NCBI RefSeq assembly: GCF_014207355.1 | Contig: NZ_JACHEF010000011.1 | Span: 1 to 64,000, forward strand | DNA length: 64,000 nucleotides | Origin: Mesorhizobium sangaii | GTDB lineage: Bacteria > Pseudomonadota > Alphaproteobacteria > Rhizobiales > Rhizobiaceae | Direction of reading: 5' to 3' | In this document: positions 24,702 to 34,310 of the stretch, piece by piece | Position numbering within the stretch: position 1 is the first letter of the stretch | How the letters are laid out: the number at the start of each line of letters is the position of its first letter | Notes under the pieces: model-generated | What the model was told of the DNA's origin: nothing | Databases searched by the model: none | The model's input: only the letters and a program-made list of their open reading frames with translations | Translations under genes and position numbers: made by a program

Positions 24702-25763
24702 ATGGACCAGCGTGTGGAACGCTCGCCGGCCGAAATCCGGCGGGCGCGGGAAGACATTCCGAATATACGCGAGCGCGATCTCGCCGCCCAATTGGGCATT
24801 TCCGAAGCGGAACTGGTTGCGGCGCATTGCGGTTTCGGCGCGGTGCGCATCGAGCCGCGCGTCAATGACCTGCTGACCGGCCTCGAAGCGGTCGGCGAGG
24901 TGATGGCGCTGACGTGCAATGAAAGTGCCGTGCACGAGAAGATCGGCGTCTATGACAAGGTCGTCACCGGCAACCACAATGCCATGGTGCTCGGCGAAAA
25001 CATCGACCTGCGCATCTTCCCGAAAGTGTGGGCGCATGGCTTCGCCGTCGAGAAGCGCGATGGCGGCGACATCCGCCGCAGCCTGCAATACTTCGATGCC
25101 ACCGGCAAGGCGGTGCACAAGGTGCATCTCAGGCCCGCCTCCAACCTCTATGCCTACGAGAAGCTGGTGGCGGAACTCGAATCCTCAAGCCAGGAGCCGA
25201 TCGTGTCGGTTAAGGCGAGCGGAGCCGACGATGACGCTGAGATCCCGGACCAAGCCGCCGCGGTCGAGAACCTGCGGGAGCACTGGAGCGGGCTGACCGA
25301 CGTGCATCAGTTCTTCGACATGTTGAAGACGCTGAAACTCAGCCGCTGCCAGGCGATGCGCATGGTCGGCCAGGATTACGCCTGGCTGCTCGACAATGAT
25401 GCCGTTGGCGCCATGTTCCAACGCGTGGCCGATGGCGAGATGCCGATCATGTGCTTTGTCGGCAATCGTGGTTGCATTCAGATCCATTCCGGCCCGATCA
25501 AGTTGGTCAAGCCGATCGGGTCCAGGATCAATGTCCTCGACGAGACCTTCCACCTGCATCTCAGGACCCATCACATCCGCGAGGTCTGGGCCGTGCGCAA
25601 GCCGACCAGGGACGGCCATGTCACGTCTCTCGAAGCCTATGGCGCCGACGGCAAGATGATCATCCAGTTCTTCGGCACGCGCCAGGAAGGCGAACGCGAG
25701 CGCGGCGACTGGCGGTTCATGGCCGAGAGCCTGCCGCGCATTCCCAGCCCGACCCCCGCGTGA
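24702..25763 (+). CDS. hmuS: HmuS/HemS haemin-degrading protein
   Basis: A 353-residue HmuS-type protein with the tandem-repeat layout of the family: an N-terminal repeat (RERDLAAQLGISEAELVAAH ... NHNAMVLGENIDLRIF) and a C-terminal repeat (MPIMCFVGNRGCIQIHSGPI ... LDETFHLHLR). It binds haem after import and releases its iron. A GTG nine bases earlier is also possible; the ATG at 24702 is better spaced from AGG. The upstream promoter is a nifH copy, so it may be expressed in nodules (inference). Confidence 0.88.
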   Translation: MDQRVERSPAEIRRAREDIPNIRERDLAAQLGISEAELVAAHCGFGAVRIEPRVNDLLTGLEAVGEVMALTCNESAVHEKIGVYDKVVTGNHNAMVLGENIDLRIFPKVWAHGFAVEKRDGGDIRRSLQYFDATGKAVHKVHLRPASNLYAYEKLVAELESSSQEPIVSVKASGADDDAEIPDQAAAVENLREHWSGLTDVHQFFDMLKTLKLSRCQAMRMVGQDYAWLLDNDAVGAMFQRVADGEMPIMCFVGNRGCIQIHSGPIKLVKPIGSRINVLDETFHLHLRTHHIREVWAVRKPTRDGHVTSLEAYGADGKMIIQFFGTRQEGERERGDWRFMAESLPRIPSPTPA

Positions 25764-25773
25764 GGTAAGACCA

Positions 25774-26580
25774 ATGCGCATTGCTTTTCATTTCCGCTCG
25801 GTGCTCGCGCCGATGCTCGGCGTTCTGCTGGCCGCCCCTTCGCCAGCCGAGGCCAATGAGGGCGTAGCGGTTTTTTCCGATCCGGCACAGATCGCTGGAT
25901 CGGCGGCTCCATCACCGCGATCGTCTACGCTTGGCGAAGAAAGTCATCTCGTCGCTGGCAATTCGACGAGCTACTATCCGAAAGCCGCGCTGAAGGTGAC
26001 CGATGTCGCCTACATGCGTCAGCTGCCGGCGGAGGGTGTTCTGTCGGTCAATCCGTCCAACATGCTGGCCTTGCATGGCAGCGGCGCGAAAGAAGCGGCC
26101 GATGTGTTGAAGAAATCGAACGGGCCCTTCATCGAGCTGCCGGGGCACCACCGCCATAAAGGCATCCTCGAAAGATCCGCGTCGTCGGCAAGAGCTCGGC
26201 GTCGATGCCAAGCCCAAAAGTTCGCGGCCGAGATGGATGCAAAGGTGAAGGCGGCCGAAAAGCAGACGGCCACGATCATGGAGCGCAAGCGCATCCTGTT
26301 AGTGCTGTCGCCACAGGGCAGCAAGATCCTTGCCGCAGGTAGCGACACAGCAGGCGACGGCATCATCAAGCGGTCAATACGGGCAAGGGTTTCTCGGGCT
26401 ACAAGCAGATGTCCGACGAGCGATCGTCACTGCCAAGGCGGATGTGATTCTGCCGATGAAGAATGCCGGGTCGCCGATCTCGGAGGACGAGCTGTTCGCG
26501 AACCCCTTCATCGCCATCGCCTCCACCCCCTGCGGGCATAACCAGCAAGCTGATCAGCATGGGACGGCGGCTGGCCATAG
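25774..26580 (+). pseudogene. hmuT: hmuT remnant (haem ABC transporter binding protein) with several frameshifts
   Basis: The start is a good signal peptide (MRIAFHFRSVLAPMLGVLLA) and long parts match periplasmic haem-binding HmuT (SYYPKAALKVTDVAYMRQLP, GVLSVNPSNMLALHGSGAKE, KILAAGSDTAG). Short out-of-frame patches at ~25900-25930 and ~26160-26210 and a permanent frame change at ~26370 break it. The remaining C-terminus is spread over other frames. The permease and ATPase genes (hmuU, hmuV) do not follow. Confidence 0.82.
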
Positions 26581-26583
26581 CTG

Positions 26584-26816
26584 CCAAGATCTTGGCTCAG
26601 CCGCCTGCTTGCCACGCATGTTCCCACGCTGGCGGCGGCAACACCCAAAACGTGGAATGGAAGAAGTACCGCAAGCTCTGCGGGGCTCAAGGTTTTTTGG
26701 CTATGCACCGCGCCCAGTTGCCGGGAATGCAATGATTTCGAAAGCTGCTTCGGCCCGGAGGAAGGCAAAAGCGCCTCACACGGATCAAGAACGGGATCGA
26801 CTTAGATCAAGAGTGG
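26584..26816 (+). pseudogene. nifQ: nifQ 3' remnant
   Basis: These bases match the 3' half of the intact nifQ at 47250-47488 almost throughout (shared run GCTATGCACCGCGCCCAGTT and the coding for the C-terminal cysteines), with small deletions and frame changes. It starts abruptly after the hmuT remnant, so the haem block sits between a piece of nifH and a piece of nifQ. Confidence 0.85.
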
Positions 26817-27452
26817 CTTTCGCCAGCGATACGGTCTTAGAGCTGGCAATTACAGATCGCGAAATGCGAGCGAGCCTCTCACATCACGGAAAGACTCTCG
26901 CGCGCACAATTAGAATCGACCGCCCTTCCGCATGATCCACTGATTGACGTGATCAGATCCATGTAAATGCGCGATACCACCCTGTCCAAACATACGTGAC
27001 GCAGACGTTGAGGTGCCTCCGACTGCAGGTTCGTGCATGGACCGCGTCAGAGCTGCTTCGCGATGTTCTTGCTTTCCTTCCTAGAGCCACGAAGCTGCGA
27101 TTTGCCTCCACGACTGTCGAGCAGATAACCGGAATACAAAAATGGAGCGTCCGAGCTTTTTGAAGGGCTTCGCATTTAAGTATCTTTACTCCATAGCCGA
27201 TGGACGGGCCTGAACTCGGAGGCGAATACCGCGGCCGCCGTCGCCTATTGCCTTGCCCACCCACGCCGGCGGCTGGCTCTTCAAACCCACACTTTCCGGC
27301 ATTAGGTAGCAAACGTCACCAGAAAATGGTTAAGTTCCTGACATTTTGGTGAAAGTTACGACGACTAAGAATACCGTCGAGGGCAGATGTATGTGCATTT
27401 GATAGCAACTGCCACCAAACACTTAAGACGTTTTAACTATGCCTTCAGGACA
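26817..27452. other. Spacer, no gene seen
   Basis: About 640 bases, noticeably less GC-rich towards the right end. Open frames on both strands are short and resemble nothing I know. It separates the nifQ remnant from hipA. Confidence 0.4.
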
Positions 27453-28820
27453 TCAGCGCCGACGGCCACCGGGATCGTACTCGTCATCGTTGGTGCGCGT
27501 TTTCTTTCGGGTGGGCAGGGGCTCGGAAACAGCAAGGTTGTCGAGGGATGTATCACGGCGTAGCGTCTGTGCAGGCTGAGGCCTTCGTCCATTCAGGACA
27601 AGATCAAGTTCATTTGTTCGTGCTCTGGAGAGGCCTGCTTCGTCCGCGAACCGTGGCCAGCGATCAACAGCAGAGCGGATGCGTTCGATCACGTTCAACG
27701 CTTCTTGGTCGGAAATGGAAGCGCCTTTGGCGACGGCGAGCAGATGCTGTCGTCCTGGATTCGATCCCTCCCCTGCAATCGATGCGCTGTGCTGTCCTCC
27801 AGGGCCTGCCGAGAAAGTCAGATCATACGCCGGAGAGAGTCTCCACTGCCCATTCGATCCCATCAGGAATGCATGGTTCTTCGAATGGTCGTCTCGGTTC
27901 CGTGCGTACACATTGAATACCATGTGAGCGAACATGCGGAGGACCTCCGCGCTGTCTCTCGTCATCATATGCGTCAGTTTGTGAAGTGAGCCGTAGTCAA
28001 GCGATGCTTGTCGATGGTCGGCATAGAGGAGACCGCTCGCAGTATGCATATGCAGCCGCCCCTGCGGTGTGCGGTCAAACCTCTTCGTCGCGAACAGACG
28101 ATTTCCTTTTTTTGTCTGCAGTACCCGCGTATCAGCCATGTCCAATCCGGCGGCACGTGCCATGAGCGCATAAGCTTGCTCCTCGACGCCGATGTCTATC
28201 GGGTCGTCGGAGCTACGTGATTTGACCATCCAGCGTTCGAGCCCAGGCTTCAATTGATGGCCGTAGTCAATCACGAAGATGTTCTGATCCGGATTCAAGC
28301 CGATCATGATCTTAGGACGCGCGCCTGCGGAGCCGCCTTGAGCTCCCTGCAACGCGTCGATCTCAGCGGTATCCATCTCCTTCTGAACAAGCTCAACCTG
28401 CTCAACGAACCAGTCCAAGTCGTCTCTACCTCGCTTGTCATCGGGGAGTTCAGGAACGAAGGCCAATGCTCCCATTCCTGAAGTCCCTACCGCAGAAAGG
28501 CGGTCCATGGCCGTAAGCGTGCGGTAGTCTATCCCCGCTTTTTGAAGGCGGCGATCCAGCAATAGGCGTCCCCATCCATCTGGAAGGCTGTCGTTGAAGA
28601 GCCCATGCAGGCCATTGAACGGTTCGTTCTGAGCCGGAAGAAGACCTGCCTTTACGCCGAGATGAAACGGCGAAATCAGCAGTGGTGCGGCTGTGAATTC
28701 GGCTGCATACTCAAAGTAAGCCCGCCGTTCTTCGGAACTCCAAGCAAGCGTTCCGAGATCTCGTTGCAAGCACTCGAGATCGAGGATCACCTTCATTTTT
28801 CTGATTGGCCTGAACTTCAT
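27453..28820 (-). CDS. hipA: HipA-type serine/threonine kinase toxin
   Basis: A 455-residue HipA-like kinase. The nucleotide-binding glycine-rich segment VGTSGMGALAFVPE (~110-123), the catalytic loop NRDDHSKNHAF and the metal-binding SPAYDLTFS are all present. HipA toxins phosphorylate translation factors such as glutamyl-tRNA synthetase and cause growth arrest. The start overlaps the stop of the antitoxin gene as ATGA. Codon use looks somewhat less GC-biased than the nif genes, hinting at recent transfer (inference). The C-terminal ~40 residues are poorly conserved. Confidence 0.88.
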   Translation of the reverse strand: MKFRPIRKMKVILDLECLQRDLGTLAWSSEERRAYFEYAAEFTAAPLLISPFHLGVKAGLLPAQNEPFNGLHGLFNDSLPDGWGRLLLDRRLQKAGIDYRTLTAMDRLSAVGTSGMGALAFVPELPDDKRGRDDLDWFVEQVELVQKEMDTAEIDALQGAQGGSAGARPKIMIGLNPDQNIFVIDYGHQLKPGLERWMVKSRSSDDPIDIGVEEQAYALMARAAGLDMADTRVLQTKKGNRLFATKRFDRTPQGRLHMHTASGLLYADHRQASLDYGSLHKLTHMMTRDSAEVLRMFAHMVFNVYARNRDDHSKNHAFLMGSNGQWRLSPAYDLTFSAGPGGQHSASIAGEGSNPGRQHLLAVAKGASISDQEALNVIERIRSAVDRWPRFADEAGLSRARTNELDLVLNGRRPQPAQTLRRDTSLDNLAVSEPLPTRKKTRTNDDEYDPGGRRR

Positions 28821-29116
28821 TTCTTGCGGACCCTCTTCCTAGCCGGATGCCCAACGACTTCTTCAAGTGTCTTCGGCGGCCGTGGAGGAAACAAGCGTTC
28901 AAATTCAGCTTCTGCTTCCAAAGCGAATGCGAGCTTTACGACAGCTTCGAAGGATGCCTTGCCGGTCTCCTCAAAAACTCTAAGGGAGCCGTAGGAAACT
29001 CCAGCCTTGGAAGCCAGCTCTCGTTGGGTAAGATTGGCATCAATTCGTCGCCGCTTCATCCGCGCCGCGACACCTTCAATGATTTCCATCGGCGATGTCA
29101 TATTGAATGTGAACAT
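28817..29116 (-). CDS. hipB: HipB-type antitoxin (XRE helix-turn-helix)
   Basis: A 99-residue protein with an XRE helix-turn-helix (RRIDANLTQRELASKAGVSY). It neutralises HipA and represses its own operon. An earlier in-frame ATG (29134) lies inside a palindrome that looks like the operator, so the ATG at 29116 (MFTFNMTSPMEI) is preferred; no clear ribosome binding site marks either. The stop overlaps hipA. Confidence 0.82.
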   Translation of the reverse strand: MFTFNMTSPMEIIEGVAARMKRRRIDANLTQRELASKAGVSYGSLRVFEETGKASFEAVVKLAFALEAEAEFERLFPPRPPKTLEEVVGHPARKRVRKK

Positions 29117-29120
29117 GGTA

Positions 29121-29151
29121 GCACTTAACGCCATATATTGGAGTTAAGTGC
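29121..29151. promoter_or_regulatory. Palindromic operator of hipBA
   Basis: GCACTTAAC (29121-29129) and GTTAAGTGC (29143-29151) form an exact 9-base inverted repeat with a 13-base AT-rich spacer, directly before the antitoxin gene. This is the expected place for HipB autoregulation. Confidence 0.7.
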
Positions 29152-29580
29152 ATCTATAATGGCAATTAGTTTGGTGTCAAGATTTTTCGGCTGTTGCCGA
29201 TTTGCCAGGCGTCGTCCTGTTGTGAAACCGTCGGGTCGACAACGCCATGCTGACATAGGGACTGATCCGGCATTAGGTAGAAGCAAAAATGCATCATGGG
29301 CCTTGCCGCTCGTCGCGTAGTTTTAGCAGGCGCGCGAGTCCTGATTGCAGTTGCTACCTCACATGGGGGTTAGGTGAGTCAACAGGGTAGTCATCGCATA
29401 TCGTAATCTCCAGCTTGGAGCGGATCCATGGTCGGAGCCCTTTGGGTGACGCGGTCTGCGTGCAGACCTATCCACCTCACATACGGTCGCCGCTCGGGGC
29501 GGCTGCACCACAATCCCGCTTGCGGCGGTCGGCTCAGGAGACGGGACCCTTCTAATTGTCGGCGAGTGAAGCCATGGTTA
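29152..29580. other. Spacer between hipB operator and IS remnant, no gene seen
   Basis: Only short open frames; nothing recognisable. The right end probably includes the outer edge of the insertion element, but I cannot identify terminal repeats. Confidence 0.35.
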
Positions 29581-29581
29581 G

Positions 29582-30714
29582 CTAGCGGTCCGTCGCCTGG
29601 ATCCGCCGGGACTGATCAGGTCCTGGCGAAGGGAGTGTCGGGCGATTGTCTCGGGCGGCGGTGAAGACCTCGCCCTCAATGACCACGCCGGCTGTGACAT
29701 ACTTCCAAAGCACCACAGCTTGCGTGCCATGGCGACGATCGTCGGCTTGCGCAGTCTGCCGCCGTTGCGCGGACCCGCTCTTTGAACCAGAGGGGAGGCC
29801 AACTGGGGTTGATGGCGCAGCCAGAGCCAGCTCAGCTGGATGAGGGTGATCCTGAGGCGGGGATGGCCGGCCTTGGAGACGCCCTGTTCCCGGTCGATCT
29901 GCCCGCTCTACCAGGGCGTGGGCGCAAGGCCCGCGTAGGCGGCCACCTGGCGTCGGTTGTCGAAGCTCCGGAACAGGCACTGCTGGCTCCGAACTCAGCA
30001 CCGACGTCGCTGAGCTTCATCAGCATCGCTGCCGGTGCTGCCGCTCGATCTCGGACTAGCAATACGTCCCTTTCAGCCTCGATGGTCTTGATCTGATCGA
30101 GTAGCAGCTCGAGCTGGTCGAGCTCGAGCAGGACCTGTGCCTTGAAGCAACCGGGCAACTCGCGACCATCGCCAGTGCGAAGCGTCTAAGACGGGCGCGG
30201 CGGCCCCGGCGCATGGGCTCGTAACCAGACACCCCGGGGCGAACAGAAGGCCCTTGATCCGGTTGATTGCCTGACCCTCTCGGCGGTCAGCGCCTTCCGC
30301 TCGCGAAGGACGCGCCGTCAATCCTCCTCCTCCCGGCTCGGCGCCCGCACCATCGAGCCGACCCCCGGCGCGCCGCGCTTTGTAGGCCAAAAGAGCCCGC
30401 ACCAGCGCTTCGCCATCGATATTGTCGGTCTTGGCTCGCCGCGCTCGTCGGGAGACAGCGATGGAGGCCGGATCCACTACGTGGCTCTCGATCCCCGCCT
30501 TCCAAAACCCGGTGGTCAGAACCCGTCCAGGCCTGCTTCTTGGATCACGATGACCGGATAGCTTCGCCTCATGCGCGCCTGGGCCTTCCCGCAGAAAGTC
30601 GAAGCGTTCGAACAAACCTCCAAGGTCGCCCCCGGCCAACGTGTGCTTGGAAATCTTTTCTCCGCCGCCGGGCGACAGAGATGTAATCAGCCACTTCGAG
30701 CGGCTCAGTTCCAT
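29582..30714 (-). mobile_element. IS110-family transposase remnant, frameshifted
   Basis: Read on the minus strand over several frames, this is an IS110-type transposase. It starts MELSRSKWLITSLSPGGGEK, continues with GIESHVVDPASIAVSRRARR and AKTDNIDGEALVRALLAYK, then NRIKGLLF, a leucine-rich LELDQLELLLDQI stretch, and finally GVVIEGEV near 29640. At least four frame changes break it, so it is inactive. It lies between hipBA and the DUF982 gene. Confidence 0.8.
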
Positions 30715-30716
30715 CG

Positions 30717-31090
30717 AGACGAAGATGGCGCCAATAATCCACGCGGATAGCGGCCGGAATTTCTGTGAAAATTACACAGGCTTTCACATTCGAGGCTGCG
30801 CACTGCCTTCCCGGGTATCCGAAACCCATCGCTGCCGTCTGATGTACGGCCACTCATACCGCGTGGAACTTTGTCTCGTTGTGTGCGTCAAGTTCTGCAA
30901 AAGCGTCATGGTGGGAGCGGGCATCCCTTTGTGATGAGCCTGGCTCGTTCCAGGCGAAGGTGGACGGCGAAGGCAGAGGAAGAGCATGAGCGTCCTCTCC
31001 ACCGTCATCTGCATGACATCACGTTCTGCGATGGTTGCTGAAAGCGGCCTTTTCACGAAATCAAGCCCTTCAAAGAATTCGAGGCATTTG
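30717..31090. other. Spacer, no gene seen
   Basis: No family is recognisable on either strand. The open frame of the following DUF982 gene extends into it, but the extra residues are not conserved. Confidence 0.35.
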
Positions 31091-31393
31091 ATGAACGCCA
31101 CCACATTCAGCAGCCCCGTTTTCGTGAAGGACGGGAATTGCATTGTGCGAGAAGTTGTCAGCGTCGATGGCGCCATTGATTTTCTCGAACGATGGCCCGA
31201 AAGCCGTCGAGATTTGATCCACAAGACTGCACTCAAAGCATGCTACGACGCGCACGACGGCTACAAGCCGGTCAGCGTGGTCCGTCAGGCGTTCATCAGC
31301 TTCGCCAAGCGGGCCTGCATACTGGAAGACCCGGCTTCTGTAATGCCTTGGATCTCACCCTCTAAATCTGGCAGCGGAACGGAAGCGGTATAG
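31091..31393 (+). CDS. DUF982-domain protein
   Basis: A 100-residue protein of the DUF982 family, small proteins found in several copies in Mesorhizobium and relatives. Typical segments are SPVFVKDG near the start, REVVSVDGAIDFLERWPESR, and then ALKACYDAHDGYKPVSVVRQ and FISFAKRACILED. The ATG at 31091 (MNATTFSSPVFV) is the family start. The function is unknown. It stands alone, facing the abiE remnants. Confidence 0.75.
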   Translation: MNATTFSSPVFVKDGNCIVREVVSVDGAIDFLERWPESRRDLIHKTALKACYDAHDGYKPVSVVRQAFISFAKRACILEDPASVMPWISPSKSGSGTEAV

Positions 31394-31395
31394 GC

Positions 31396-32245
31396 TCATG
31401 CGATCAGCGGTGCCGCATCAGGTCGAAAATCCGCGAAACAGGGCAACCAGCGGCGGGCAAACTGTCCCGGTCTGTAAATGGCCGAGCGGTCGACATGCCG
31501 TGACTGGCTGATCCGGAAGAGCAGCCGCTCGAGGGCGAAGCGGGTCAAAACCATGTCGAAGCTCTGGCCACTTGCCTTCGCGAATTGCAGAAGGCGTGCG
31601 CGCACCGAGGCACCGATGTTCTTGATCTCCTTAGCCATTGGCAGCTCGAGATAGGGTCGGATCACCGTGGCAACCCCACCTTGCTCGGCCTGCCTAGCAA
31701 TTTCGCCGGCTATTGCCTTGCGCTGGCGGAGTGCTTCCTGGAGACCCTCAATCGCCACCGACAGGCCAATCTTGTTGCGATATCGGAAACAGTCCGCGAT
31801 TGTCTTGACGACCCCAAAGACCTTTACGGGCACACCCCGATGACATGGATTTCGACGCTGTCGTTGAGCAGACTTTCGGTGAAACGCACGATACGGATCG
31901 GCGTGCCGTCGGGTTTTGGGAGCTCAGTCTTTCCGAGTTATCGCCAGCCACACCGGCTTCGGAAGTTGATTGGAACGGGATGGGGAGGTGCTCCGGCTTG
32001 CACGGTTCTCTACCAGCTCTCCGACGTGCCGCTCGACGCCAACCATAGCCGGGCTGAGGCCGCAAGGCGCGTACCCAAAGGCGTTGTTCGCCTTGTGTCG
32101 GCCCTGCATTCCACGGTCTGAATACGGCTCATCGTAGCGGCGGTTACGCCGGCCTCGCGCAGCTCTACAAGACGCGCGATCCCGCGCGCCGTCGGGAGGG
32201 CGTGAGCGATTTGTCGTTGGGCGGCGGGTCGGGCATTGATACGAC
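31396..32245 (-). pseudogene. Scrambled AbiE (type IV) toxin-antitoxin module with an inverted internal segment
   Basis: Minus-strand pieces in order: AbiEi N-terminus (ALPTARGIARLVELREAGVT, ~32200-32115), then, after a gap, the middle and end of AbiEi (LPKPVWLAITRKD; VVKTIADCFRYRNKIGL; GVATVIRPYLEL), then the start of the AbiEii nucleotidyltransferase toxin (AKEIKNIGASVRARLLQFAK ... FALERLLFRISQSRHVDR), which soon loses its frame. The missing AbiEi piece (LYQLSDVPLDANHSRAEAAR and VPKGVVRLVSAL) is on the plus strand at ~32010-32120. The toxin lacks nearly all of its catalytic domain. Confidence 0.75.
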
Positions 32246-32269
32246 GGCTCAGAGCTAAGGACCTATTGT

Positions 32270-32500
32270 CCGAGGATTTGTATCGCAGGTCGAAAACAGA
32301 AAGAAGCTGACCAGAGTTTGTGAATCGCCGGCGCTGTCTTGGGTCACACGCCGGACGCCTCGGTTATCGCGCGGCCGCCGACCATCGCCGCCCCGGCCGG
32401 TTCTTCGATCGACAGGTTGTCCAGGAGAAGCGCGTCGAACGCCGGTTGCCAAGGCGCTGTCCAGTTGTTCCAGCGTGTCGACCTCGACCTCGATCTTGAC
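32270..32500 (-). pseudogene. nadC: nadC 3' fragment (quinolinate phosphoribosyltransferase)
   Basis: A short piece reads MVKIEVEVDTLEQLDSAL, the motif before the end of NadC, then continues in shifted frames towards the C-terminus (RVTQDSAG, matching the conserved GRVTPDTA). Both the 5' two-thirds and the reading frame are lost. Symbiosis islands of Mesorhizobium often carry nadABC, so this is probably the relic of such a set. Confidence 0.65.
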
Positions 32501-32571
32501 CATCCTTCCACGTAATAGCACGCCCGCGGTCCATAGGCATATTGGTCCTTGGAAATAATGGAAACGGTGCC

Positions 32572-33495
32572 CTACTCCCCTTCGCCAATTGGGCGTACTT
32601 GAATGGAGATGACACCGCGCTCAGGCACGGATGTGATCAACGCACCGACAATGATGGCCAATGCCGCGAGCATTCCTGGACCCGTCAGCCATTCGCCGAA
32701 GAACACGGCTGCGAAGAGGGCGGAAAAGAATGGCTCACTCGATTCGATAACCTGCGTCTTGTAAGCCTCGATATGCTGAAGAGCGAGGATTGTGCAGTAG
32801 AAACCGCAAAACGAGGGGATAATCCCGAGCGCTAACAAAGCTGGAAAGGTGTTCACTGACGGGATTGGCGCGCCGCTCCAGACATAGGGAACGGCGAGCA
32901 TGGCAAAGCCATAAGCCAGGAACCACCAGAAAGTTTCTAGGGACGAGCGAAGCTTGAAGAACTTCCAAGCGAAAATAAAGCTGGCGTAGCCTAGCCCTGC
33001 GATAAGGGCGAGGCTGATGCCGACAATGCTTCCAGCCATCATGCCGTCGCCGGCAATCAGGAAGTAGCCTCCAAGGAAAACCATGGTCATGGCGAACGCC
33101 TTTCGCGTGGTCACCCTTTCCTTAAGTATGAGGATGTCGAGCGTGATTGCACCAAGGCCGCCGGTAAAAACAAGGATGGCAACAAGTGGGATCGGCGCGA
33201 GGGCGAAAGCTTCCGTTTCGAAATGATAAAGCGTGAAGATGCCAAGCGTAGAGCAGACGGCGATCTTCCACGATCCCGTGAAAGCGGCGAGGAGTCGAGC
33301 CAAGCCCCCAGACCTCAAAAGGATGACGATCGAGAGTAGCGAAAGCGCAATGCCGCAACGCCAGAATGCAACCGCTGTGGGGTCGAGCCCTTCATAAAAG
33401 GCGGACCAGGAAAGCACCCCCACGGTTCCATTGGATAGAGCTGCGAGAAGGGCGAAACCGGCCCCAAGGATCGACGACAAATAAGCATTCTTCAT
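32572..33495 (-). CDS. EamA/DMT-superfamily transporter, probable exporter of the 33-38 kb operon
   Basis: A 307-residue integral membrane protein with about ten hydrophobic helices in two EamA repeats, e.g. AGFALLAALSNGTVGVLSW and VIESSEPFFSALFAAVFFGE. EamA proteins usually export amino acids or their derivatives. The ATG at 33495 overlaps the stop of the upstream hydrolase gene (ATGA), so it is the last gene of a tight five-gene operon. Export of a small amino-acid product would fit (inference). The upstream extension of the frame overlaps the hydrolase and is rejected. Confidence 0.82.
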   Translation of the reverse strand: MKNAYLSSILGAGFALLAALSNGTVGVLSWSAFYEGLDPTAVAFWRCGIALSLLSIVILLRSGGLARLLAAFTGSWKIAVCSTLGIFTLYHFETEAFALAPIPLVAILVFTGGLGAITLDILILKERVTTRKAFAMTMVFLGGYFLIAGDGMMAGSIVGISLALIAGLGYASFIFAWKFFKLRSSLETFWWFLAYGFAMLAVPYVWSGAPIPSVNTFPALLALGIIPSFCGFYCTILALQHIEAYKTQVIESSEPFFSALFAAVFFGEWLTGPGMLAALAIIVGALITSVPERGVISIQVRPIGEGE

Positions 33496-34292
33496 GGCTG
33501 TGACTTCGTTGCTATCATGTGTGAGCGGCAGGCTTCGCCGAATGCACGGAAGATTTCGACGCTGAGTGGATCCTCTGCGTGAAACCATTCAGGATGCCAT
33601 TGCACGGCGGCGGCAAACGTTGCCGCGTCCTTTACGGATACGGCTTCGATGACGCCGTCCACGCATCGCGCATTGACCTCAAGGCCATCCGCCAAACGCG
33701 CGATCCCCTGCCGATGCAGGGTGTTGACCAGGACCGGTTTCTTTTGCGAGCGACGGATGCACTGGGCGATGTAACCGTGGCCTTCAGCTAGGACTGCATG
33801 CGAGCGGGCGTATTGGAGGTCGCGCGGGAGTGTGAGGTCTTCCACATGGGTGATCCGACCTTCACCTTCCGAAAGGTCACTTGAGAGGGTACCGCCAAGC
33901 GCGACGTTGAGTTCCTGCAACCCACGGCAGATTCCGAGCAGCGGAATGCCGGACGACAGAGCAATCTTGATAGCAGCAATACTTGTCCGGTCCCGGTCGA
34001 GATCAAGCGTCTCTGGACAAGCTTCTGGCCCCCCATAAAGTGAGGGCGAGATATTCGACTCCGCCCCGGTCAGCAGCACCCCGTTGAGGACCGAAAAGCA
34101 GGCCTGCAAACTCTCTTCCTCAAGTCCGCCTGGGATTACGAGCGGTAAAACACGCGCGGTCGAACGCAGGGCTTCGAGATAACGGATGCGCACCGTCTCA
34201 TAGCCCACGCTGTCTACTGTCTGGCGGTAAGAAACGACACCGACGATCGCCGGACTTCTATCTGGGATCGCGTTCAAATCAGGCCCCCCCAA
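33492..34292 (-). CDS. PuuD-like gamma-glutamyl hydrolase (class I glutamine amidotransferase, peptidase C26)
   Basis: A 266-residue enzyme related to gamma-glutamyl-GABA hydrolase. The nucleophile Cys is in LLGICRGLQELNVALGG (~122), with the His-x-Glu pair in AAVQWHPEWFH near the C-terminus. Such enzymes free an amine from a gamma-glutamyl linkage. The start is probably TTG (34292), overlapping the end of the preceding gene; there is no good ATG before the conserved AIVGVVSYRQT. In this operon it may remove or handle a gamma-glutamyl protecting group (inference). Confidence 0.8.
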   Translation of the reverse strand: MGGPDLNAIPDRSPAIVGVVSYRQTVDSVGYETVRIRYLEALRSTARVLPLVIPGGLEEESLQACFSVLNGVLLTGAESNISPSLYGGPEACPETLDLDRDRTSIAAIKIALSSGIPLLGICRGLQELNVALGGTLSSDLSEGEGRITHVEDLTLPRDLQYARSHAVLAEGHGYIAQCIRRSQKKPVLVNTLHRQGIARLADGLEVNARCVDGVIEAVSVKDAATFAAAVQWHPEWFHAEDPLSVEIFRAFGEACRSHMIATKSQP

Positions 34293-34310
34293 GGGCTTGC
34301 CCGATATCGG

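Noticed and set aside
34270..34310. Fusion of the sulfhydrylase-like enzyme with the PuuD-like hydrolase.
   Set aside because: At the run of seven G the corrected sulfhydrylase frame ends in TGA (34279-34281), while the hydrolase uses a different frame starting at TTG 34292.
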